A stretch of 11,571 bases of DNA, taken from assembly GCA_002469605.1 (NCBI GenBank), contig DKMV01000223.1, positions 1 through 11,571 on the forward strand. The letters run 5' to 3'. Below the pieces are notes generated by a model. It had not been told where the DNA came from and searched no databases. It saw nothing but the letters and a program-made list of their open reading frames with translations. The position numbers were made by a program, and so were the translations under genes. The stretch is from Leclercia sp. UBA7405. Its GTDB lineage: Bacteria; Pseudomonadota; Gammaproteobacteria; Enterobacterales; Enterobacteriaceae. Of the stretch, positions 7,345 through 11,571 are shown in pieces (the first letter of the stretch is position 1; every line of letters starts with the position of its first letter).

Positions 7345-7401
7345 CTGTATGTAATGCAGTCACCTTCACGGATCGAAGGGATCACTCATCAGGAGGTTAA
7401 G

Positions 7402-7527
7402 ATGAACGAATTTAAGAGGTGTATACGCGTGTTTAGTCACTCTCCCTTTAAGGTACGCTTACTGTTGCTGAATATGATCTGCGACATTATCAACGGCAAG
7501 CCTGAAGCCAACAAACCTTCCCGCTAA
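7402..7527 (+). CDS. mntS: MntS, small manganese-homeostasis protein
   Basis: This 41-residue protein closely matches E. coli MntS (42 aa, formerly annotated as the small RNA RybA). The first 20 residues, MNEFKRCIRVFSHSPFKVRL, differ from it at one position as I recall that sequence. In E. coli, mntS is induced when manganese is scarce, and its product raises intracellular Mn by counteracting the exporter MntP. The start was chosen at the internal ATG because AGGAGG (7391-7396) sits 5 bases upstream. A longer in-frame reading from a GTG at 7336 would begin inside the MntR box and is rejected. The stop codon is part of the stem of the terminator that follows. It is divergent from mntR, with two MntR-type palindromes at its promoter. 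Confidence 0.95.
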   Translation: MNEFKRCIRVFSHSPFKVRLLLLNMICDIINGKPEANKPSR

Positions 7528-7556
7528 GCGGCGTCGCGGTACGCCGCTTCATTTTT
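7526..7556 (+). terminator. Intrinsic terminator of mntS
   Basis: A perfect 9-bp stem AAGCGGCGT/ACGCCGCTT (7526-7534 with 7541-7549) with a 6-base loop is followed by CA and five Ts (7552-7556). The last two bases of the mntS stop codon are the first bases of the stem, so the coding region runs directly into the terminator. Confidence 0.85.
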
Positions 7557-7654
7557 CTGTCATCTCTCTGCTGTACGCTGCCGTTTAAGGCCCCTTTTAC
7601 CCGCCCTTTTTGCAAATCTGCAATCCTCTTCGCAAAACAACCTGGTTACAGCTG

Positions 7655-7683
7655 TTGACCTTCACCTTCGCTGGCTCTATCTT
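7655..7683 (+). promoter_or_regulatory. Candidate opgE promoter
   Basis: TTGACC (7655-7660, 5 of 6) and TATCTT (7678-7683, 4 of 6) are separated by exactly 17 bases. A start site near 7690 would give a leader of about 117 bases. A second TTGACC at 7757-7762 has no good -10 partner. Confidence 0.5.
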
Positions 7684-7765
7684 CTTGCAGCCCTGCACTA
7701 TTTGCGGCTCGCAGACGCGGACCTCCATTCCCCTTCTCCGCACTCTCAGGCAGGTTTTGACCCTT

Positions 7766-7806
7766 GGCGCCAGGGTGAGCACATGGCGTTTTGTTAATAG
7801 TGATCT
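7766..7806 (+). promoter_or_regulatory. opgE leader with 4-codon mini-ORF and triple stop
   Basis: AGGGTGAG lies about 3-7 bases ahead of ATG GCG TTT TGT TAA (7783-7797, encoding MAFC). It is in the same frame as opgE and is followed by two more in-frame stops, so TAA TAG TGA occupy 7795-7803. The opgE ATG comes 3 bases later and has no recognisable Shine-Dalgarno of its own. A leader-peptide or reinitiation arrangement is a possibility. Translation of the mini-ORF is not demonstrated. Confidence 0.35.
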
Positions 7807-9387
7807 ATGAACTTAACCCTGAAAGAAACCGTTGTGACCCGCAGCCGGTCGTTAAGCCCGTGGACGGGATTCTACTTTTTACAGTCGCTGCTGATTAACT
7901 TTGCTCTTGGCTACCCCTTCAGCCTGCTTTATGCGGTGGCCTTTACCTGCGTACTGCTGGTGCTGTGGCGCAGCGCGCCACGGGTGCAGAAAGGGCTGCT
8001 TGGCGTCTGCTCGCTGGTGGCGGCGATGTATTTCCCCTTCTCGCAGGCCTACGGCGCGCCGAACTTTAATACCCTGCTGGCGATGCACTCCACCAATATG
8101 GAGGAGTCCACCGAGATCCTGACCATCTTCCCCTGGTACAGCTACGTCGTTGGCCTCTTTATCTTTGCTCTCGGGGTTATCGCGGTACGCCGCAAACCCG
8201 ATCAAAAAAGCTGGGGCCGGCTGGATAGCCTCTGTCTCGCGGTGAGCGTGGCGGCTTTTTTTGTCGCCCCGGTGCAAAACCTGGCGTGGGGCGGCGTCTT
8301 TAAACTTAAAGATACGGGCTACCCGGTAGTGCGCTTTGTAAAAGACGTGGTGGTGAATAACCAGGAAGTGGTTGATGAGCAGGCGCGGATGAGCGCCCTT
8401 TCGCAGATGAAAGACACCTGGAACGTGCTGGCGGTAAAACCGAAATACCATATCTATATGGTGGTGATTGGCGAGAGCGCCCGCCGGGATGCGCTGGGGG
8501 CCTTTGGCGGCCACTGGAATAACACGCCTTTTGCCAGCACGGTGAACGGCACGCTTTTTACCGATTACGTGGCGGCCAGCGGCTCGACGCAAAAATCGCT
8601 GGGGCTGACTCTCAACCGGGTGGTGGATAACAAGCCCCAGTATCAGGACAACTTTGTGACCCTGGCGAACCGGGCGGGCTTCCAGAGCTGGTGGTTCTCC
8701 AACCAGGGGCAGATCGGTGAATACGATACGGCGATCGCCAGCATTGCGAAACGCGCGGATGAGGTGCAGTTCCTGAAAAGCGGCGATTTCGAAGCGGATA
8801 AAAATACCCGTGACGAAGCCCTGCTGAAGATGACTGAACAGGTCTTCAACACCCATCGCACGCAGCCGCAGCTGATCGTGCTGCATCTGATGGGCTCGCA
8901 CCCGCAGGCCTGCGACCGCACCCAGGGGAAATATGCCGAATTTGTGCAGTCGAAAGAGACCTCCTGCTACCTCTATACCATGACCCAGACCGACCAGCTG
9001 CTGGGCAAGCTGTACGGGCAGTTGCAAAATACGGGCGAGAGCTTCTCAATGGTCTACTTCTCGGATCACGGGCTGGCGTTTAAAGAGCGGGGCAAATCGA
9101 CGCAGTATCTGGCCCATGACGATACGTTTCAGCAGAACTTCCAGGTGCCTTTTATGGTGCTTTCAAGCGATGACAAGAAACACCGCATTGTTAAGGCCCG
9201 CCGCTCTGCCAACGATTTCCTGAGCTTCTTCTCCCAGTGGACGGGGATTAGCGCGAAAGAGATTGCCAGCAAGTACCGCTTTATGTCGAACGACAAGGCG
9301 CCGCCGGTGTATGTCACCAACTTCAAGTTACAGAAAGTGGATTACAACCATCTGGGAACGGATCTGTTTGCGACGAAAAGCCGGTAA
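7807..9387 (+). CDS. opgE: OpgE, phosphoethanolamine transferase for periplasmic glucans
   Basis: This 526-residue protein is the orthologue of E. coli OpgE (YbiP, about 527 aa). It transfers phosphoethanolamine from membrane phospholipid to osmoregulated periplasmic glucans on the periplasmic side of the inner membrane. About four to five hydrophobic segments occupy the first 165 residues. The alkaline-phosphatase-fold sulfatase-like domain follows. Visible catalytic features are Glu223 in VVIGESARRDALG, the likely nucleophile Thr261 in AASGSTQKSLG, and Asp420-His421 in YFSDHGLAF, by analogy with EptA. The start at the ATG gives the E. coli N-terminus (MNLTLKE), but no clear ribosome binding site precedes it. 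The gene converges on ompX, sharing a bidirectional terminator. Confidence 0.96.
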   Translation: MNLTLKETVVTRSRSLSPWTGFYFLQSLLINFALGYPFSLLYAVAFTCVLLVLWRSAPRVQKGLLGVCSLVAAMYFPFSQAYGAPNFNTLLAMHSTNMEESTEILTIFPWYSYVVGLFIFALGVIAVRRKPDQKSWGRLDSLCLAVSVAAFFVAPVQNLAWGGVFKLKDTGYPVVRFVKDVVVNNQEVVDEQARMSALSQMKDTWNVLAVKPKYHIYMVVIGESARRDALGAFGGHWNNTPFASTVNGTLFTDYVAASGSTQKSLGLTLNRVVDNKPQYQDNFVTLANRAGFQSWWFSNQGQIGEYDTAIASIAKRADEVQFLKSGDFEADKNTRDEALLKMTEQVFNTHRTQPQLIVLHLMGSHPQACDRTQGKYAEFVQSKETSCYLYTMTQTDQLLGKLYGQLQNTGESFSMVYFSDHGLAFKERGKSTQYLAHDDTFQQNFQVPFMVLSSDDKKHRIVKARRSANDFLSFFSQWTGISAKEIASKYRFMSNDKAPPVYVTNFKLQKVDYNHLGTDLFATKSR

Positions 9388-9404
9388 CGACGGTGCGGCC
9401 TGAT

Positions 9405-9439
9405 GCCCTCACCCTGGCCCTCTCCCACAGGGAGAGGGA
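9405..9439. repeat. Dispersed palindromic repeat (CCCTCTCCC hairpin)
   Basis: The stretch starts GCCCTCACCC and ends with a perfect 9-bp stem CCCTCTCCC/GGGAGAGGG (9418-9426 with 9430-9438) and an ACA loop. Sequences of the form CTCACCC...CCCTCTCCC-N3-GGGAGAGGG occur as intergenic multi-copy elements in many gammaproteobacteria. I identify it by memory of that pattern. It lies just after the opgE stop codon, ahead of the terminator. Confidence 0.7.
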
Positions 9440-9447
9440 ACAAACAC

Positions 9448-9473
9448 AAAAAACCCGCCGAAGCGGGTTTTTT
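9448..9473. terminator. Bidirectional intrinsic terminator between opgE and ompX
   Basis: AAAAAACCCGC (9448-9458), loop CGAA, GCGGGTTTTTT (9463-9473) is a perfect 11-bp inverted repeat with six Ts on the right and six As on the left. It therefore can end both the rightward opgE and the leftward ompX transcripts. It lies 18 bases downstream of the ompX stop codon. Confidence 0.92.
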
Positions 9474-9491
9474 ACTGGCTCACCGAAGTGA

Positions 9492-10013
9492 TTAGAAGCG
9501 GTAACCTACGCCCGCGATCCAGGTGCCGACGTCAACGTTACGGATGCGGCTCTGCTCATAGGAGAAGTCCAGCGCAACGTTTTCGATCGGGTTGAACTGC
9601 ATACCTGCACCGTAGGAGAAACCGTAGTCGCTGGTGTCATCAGAGGTACGGATCAGGCCGTCGTCGTTAGTCTGACGGAATTTACCGTAGCCAACACCCA
9701 CTACACCGTAGATGCTTGCCCAGTCGTTCAGACGGTAAGCAGGACCACCAGTGATGCCGTAGTACTGTGCTTTGTTATAAACATCACCGGAAGTGCGGTC
9801 TTTTTCGGTATAGGTGAAGGAGCCGATCCAGCCCAGCGGGTTGTTGTCCTGCTCGTAGCGATACTTCAGGTTCAGACCGTTGGTTTTGTTCATTACGCCC
9901 TGAGCGTCGCTCTGTGCATAACCACCAGAAACGGTAGAAGTTGCCGCTACAGCGGAGCCTGCGGAAACAGCCAGTACGGCTGCCAGTGCTGAAAGACATG
10001 CAATTTTTTTCAT
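9492..10013 (-). CDS. ompX: OmpX outer-membrane protein
   Basis: This 173-residue precursor is a small eight-stranded beta-barrel of the OmpX/Ail family. The signal peptide MKKIACLSALAAVLAVSAGSAVA (23 residues) is cleaved before ATSTVSGGYAQ. The ATG with MKKIACL was chosen because GAGG sits 5 bases upstream. A GTG two codons earlier would overlap the ribosome binding site. The strand-forming segments, the last stretch GTWIAGVGYRF and its C-terminal Phe (BAM recognition) match E. coli. Differences cluster in the predicted surface loops, around residues 67-71 and 110-125 (EKDRTSGDVY and RQTNDDGLIRTSDD). In E. coli the CyaR small RNA pairs at the ribosome binding site, and the GAGGTGG there is present here. 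It converges on opgE and is divergent from rhtA. Confidence 0.96.
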   Translation of the reverse strand: MKKIACLSALAAVLAVSAGSAVAATSTVSGGYAQSDAQGVMNKTNGLNLKYRYEQDNNPLGWIGSFTYTEKDRTSGDVYNKAQYYGITGGPAYRLNDWASIYGVVGVGYGKFRQTNDDGLIRTSDDTSDYGFSYGAGMQFNPIENVALDFSYEQSRIRNVDVGTWIAGVGYRF

Positions 10014-10365
10014 AACCACCTCAAATGTGCTTCAAGTAAGTCCGTAAGTTTTAAATATATCAAAAATGTTGTGAAACTCTTTCAGATTTGTGATGTCTAA
10101 GGGTCCTTTTCGTGTAACTAATTATTTCCACAATCAGTCATCCCTTCCAAAAAACTCTGAAAAAACATCTCATAACACTCATATTGCGCGTCAGCTTCGA
10201 TACATTCATCCAGACTATTCCTAATTTTGCAGAAATTCACCTGGTCTATGGAACTTATTTTACGTATTTCTGACGGCTTTTTTTCAACAAAGTCTCAACC
10301 ACTGTAGTTTATTTCCATTACACTGCCTCCTTTACTTCTTTTGACAAAAACTGACGGGAGAGAGG
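10014..10365. other. AT-rich divergent intergenic region ompX-rhtA
   Basis: This 352-base spacer between the two divergent genes is far more AT-rich than the surrounding genes. It holds the ompX ribosome binding site and candidate promoter at its left end. At its right end is the rhtA ribosome binding site (GGGAG at 10356-10360, 5 bases before ATG). TTGACA at 10341-10346 is too near the rhtA start to serve a normal leadered rhtA transcript, and no clear rhtA -10 was found. A 43-codon ORF at 10093-10224 lacks a ribosome binding site. Curved or nucleoid-protein-bound DNA is likely from composition only. Confidence 0.6.
10048..10075 (-). promoter_or_regulatory. Candidate ompX promoter
   Basis: Reading leftwards, TTCACA (10070-10075, 5 of 6) and TAAAAC (10048-10053, 4 of 6) are separated by 16 bases. 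A start near 10041 would give a leader of about 28 bases ahead of the ATG. The overlapping TATATTTAAAA stretch offers alternative -10 positions, so the exact hexamer is uncertain. Confidence 0.4.
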
Positions 10366-11253
10366 ATGTCTGGGTTGTCCCGCAAAGCGCCGGTGTGGAT
10401 GCCGGTGGTGGTAATTCTTATTGCGATGTTGTCTATCCAGAGCGGCGCTTCGCTGGCGAAATCCCTTTTTCCGGTGGTGGGTGCGCCGGGGGTAACGGCG
10501 CTGCGTATTGCGCTGGGCACCCTCATTCTGGTGGTTATCTTCAAACCCTGGCGGCTGCGCTTTAAAAAAGAGCAGCGCCTGCCGCTGCTCTTTTACGGGC
10601 TGTCGCTCGGGGCCATGAACTACCTGTTTTATCTCTCCATTCAAACCGTCCCTCTCGGCATTGCCGTGGCGCTGGAGTTCACCGGTCCGCTGGCGGTGGC
10701 CCTCTTCTCCTCCCGCCGTCCGGTGGACTTTATCTGGGTGGTGCTGGCGGTGCTCGGGCTGTGGTTCCTCCTGCCGCTGGGACAGAATATTGCCCATGTG
10801 GATCTCACCGGTGCGGCGCTGGCGCTGGGGGCGGGGGCCTGCTGGGCGGTCTATATTCTTACCGGCCAGCGCGCCGGGGAAGAGCACGGTCCGGCCACGG
10901 TGGCGCTGGGATCGCTGATTGCGGCGCTGATCTTTGTCCCGCTCGGCATGGCGCAGGCCACGGAATCTATCTGGCAGTGGTCGATTCTGCCCCTCGGGCT
11001 GGGGGTGGCGGTGCTCTCAACGGCGCTCCCCTACTCCCTGGAGATGATAGCCTTGACCCGTCTGCCAACGCGCATTTTCGGCACCCTGATGAGCATGGAG
11101 CCGGCGCTGGCTGCCCTCTCAGGGATGGTATTTCTCGGGGAAACCCTCACCTTTACCCAGACGCTGGCGCTCTGTTCGATTATCGCCGCCTCCATGGGCT
11201 CGACCCTGACCCTGCGCCGTGATAGCAAGGTCAAAAAGGTGGATATCGGCTAA
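10366..11253 (+). CDS. rhtA: RhtA, threonine/homoserine exporter (DMT family)
   Basis: This 295-residue inner-membrane protein has the same length as E. coli RhtA (YbiF) and is highly similar to it. It belongs to the drug/metabolite transporter superfamily, with two EamA repeats (about residues 12-140 and 150-285) and about ten membrane helices. In E. coli it exports threonine and homoserine. Strongly conserved stretches include SLAKSLFPVVGAPGVTALR (29-47), IAVALEFTGPLAVALFSSRR (98-117) and FGTLMSMEPALAAL (236-249). The start is the ATG 5 bases after GGGAG, which gives the same length as E. coli. It is co-directional with dps but separated from it by 305 bases, including a palindrome, and dps has its own promoter. 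Confidence 0.96.
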   Translation: MSGLSRKAPVWMPVVVILIAMLSIQSGASLAKSLFPVVGAPGVTALRIALGTLILVVIFKPWRLRFKKEQRLPLLFYGLSLGAMNYLFYLSIQTVPLGIAVALEFTGPLAVALFSSRRPVDFIWVVLAVLGLWFLLPLGQNIAHVDLTGAALALGAGACWAVYILTGQRAGEEHGPATVALGSLIAALIFVPLGMAQATESIWQWSILPLGLGVAVLSTALPYSLEMIALTRLPTRIFGTLMSMEPALAALSGMVFLGETLTFTQTLALCSIIAASMGSTLTLRRDSKVKKVDIG

Positions 11254-11260
11254 ATGCCCA

Positions 11261-11296
11261 ATATTCTGCATGGCTATCTGGTGCCATGCAGAATAT
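11261..11296. repeat. 14-bp perfect inverted repeat after rhtA
   Basis: ATATTCTGCATGGC (11261-11274) and GCCATGCAGAATAT (11283-11296) form a perfect 14-bp stem with an 8-base loop. It begins 7 bases after the rhtA stop codon. No T-tract follows on either strand, so it is not a standard intrinsic terminator. In RNA it would be a very stable 3' hairpin that could protect the rhtA message. As DNA it could bind a dimeric protein. Confidence 0.75.
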
Positions 11297-11500
11297 ACGC
11301 CAGTCTGCTGTAACAAATATTTAACCACTCTCTCTTCTCGCTTTCTAAAATATTGCCCCGCCTCTTCTATTGCCTAAACGAAAATAAGAATGTTTAACGC
11401 TAAAATATGTCAACGCACTGAAAATAAACTCTTTTTGTGAAAGCAATTTTTTCTCGCTATTAAACCGATAGGCAGCACCGGGTCGCGCTACAAAAATGCG
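11297..11500. other. AT-rich upstream region of dps
   Basis: About 200 non-coding bases lie between the rhtA palindrome and the dps -10. They are AT-rich, with several A/T runs (for example CAATTTTTTCTCG around 11443-11455). In E. coli the corresponding region is bound by OxyR and IHF, and Fis and H-NS act at the promoter. No site here is a clean match that I can assign; AAGCAA-N4-TT resembles an IHF site with two mismatches. Confidence 0.4.
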
Positions 11501-11501
11501 G

Positions 11502-11549
11502 TGCTATACTTAATCTCGTTAATTACCTGGGACATAAACATCAAGAGGA
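11502..11549 (+). promoter_or_regulatory. dps promoter (extended -10) and ribosome binding site
   Basis: TGC followed by TATACT (11502-11510) is an extended -10 element that matches the E. coli dps promoter. No good -35 is present, consistent with dps being read by sigma-S in stationary phase and by sigma-70 with OxyR during peroxide stress in E. coli. A start near 11517-11520 would give a leader of about 39 bases. GAGGA (11545-11549) is the ribosome binding site, 9 bases before the ATG. Confidence 0.75.
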
Positions 11550-11558
11550 CATGAGATT

Positions 11559-11571
11559 ATGAGTACCGCTA
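11559..11571 (+). CDS. dps: Dps DNA-protecting ferritin-like protein (partial, start only)
   Basis: Only ATG AGT ACC GCT A is inside the window, encoding MSTA, the N-terminus of E. coli Dps. Identification rests on these codons together with the dps-type promoter and leader and the position after rhtA, as in E. coli. Dps is a dodecameric iron-storing protein that binds and protects DNA in stationary phase and under oxidative stress. A 3-codon ORF starting at 11551 overlaps the start codon but has no usable ribosome binding site. Confidence 0.85.

Noticed and set aside
7336..7401. 22-residue N-terminal extension of MntS
   Set aside because: It would start at a GTG inside the MntR operator. 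The internal ATG has AGGAGG and matches the known MntS N-terminus.
7610..7810. 66-codon TTG-started ORF ending on the opgE start codon
   Set aside because: It has a poor start and no ribosome binding site, and its 5' part lies upstream of the likely opgE transcription start. The ATGA overlap alone is weak support.
7879..9027. 382-codon open frame on the minus strand opposite opgE
   Set aside because: Composition (His, Arg, Gln rich, no domain pattern) is that of an antisense shadow in GC-rich DNA; opgE on the other strand is certain.
10014..10019. Two-residue-longer OmpX starting at GTG
   Set aside because: The GTG overlaps the Shine-Dalgarno; the ATG at 10013 gives the correct MKK signal peptide.
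10093..10224. 43-codon plus-strand ORF (MSKGPFRVTNYF...) in the ompX-rhtA spacer
   Set aside because: It has no ribosome binding site, no recognised relatives and lies in AT-rich promoter DNA. Conservation in relatives would be needed to revive it.
10341..10346. Consensus TTGACA as the rhtA -35
   Set aside because: A -10 at normal spacing would fall on the rhtA start codon, so it cannot drive a leadered rhtA transcript.

Overview
The window is chromosomal DNA from a member of the Enterobacteriaceae. The right-hand two thirds has the conserved E. coli order ybiR-mntR-mntS-opgE-ompX-rhtA-dps, and every protein is close to, but not identical with, the E. coli version. The high GC content, the two-residue-longer OmpX (173 against 171 aa) and the extra genes at the left suggest an Enterobacter/Klebsiella-type relative rather than Escherichia. 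The genus is an inference.

Layout from left to right. Positions 1-207 hold no gene but an unusually dense run of inverted repeats. Positions 208-5535 hold four genes on the minus strand. In transcription order these are an EmrA-type membrane fusion protein, an EmrB-type DHA2 drug/proton antiporter, a NodT-type outer-membrane lipoprotein channel and an aldo/keto reductase. The three pump genes overlap by 1-4 bases and form a complete tripartite exporter. The reductase follows after 98 bases and has its own good ribosome binding site. A large inverted repeat lies just upstream of emrA. This module is not at this locus in E. coli K-12, where ybiR is followed by ldtB, so it looks like accessory content attached to a conserved block.

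Positions 5639-7527 are the manganese region. ybiR (anion-type permease) overlaps mntR (Mn-responsive DtxR-family repressor) by ATGA. mntS, a 41-residue small protein, is divergent from mntR. The mntS promoter carries two tandem palindromes of the ATAGC-N4-GCTAT type, interpreted as MntR boxes. Because mntR, ybiR, the pump genes and the reductase all read leftwards with short gaps, read-through could tie them together, though no terminator or transcript evidence settles this.

Positions 7807-11571 are envelope and stress genes. opgE modifies osmoregulated periplasmic glucans with phosphoethanolamine. It converges on ompX (small outer-membrane beta-barrel) with a shared bidirectional terminator and a dispersed palindromic repeat between them. 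rhtA (threonine/homoserine exporter) is divergent from ompX across a 352-base AT-rich spacer. A 14-bp perfect palindrome follows rhtA, then the dps promoter, and the first codons of dps are cut by the window end.

No CRISPR array, tRNA, rRNA, insertion sequence or phage gene was seen, and no wholly new system is evident. The points most worth a second look are the pump-reductase module with its upstream inverted repeat, the tandem MntR boxes, the opgE leader with a mini-ORF and three consecutive stop codons, and the structured element at the left edge.
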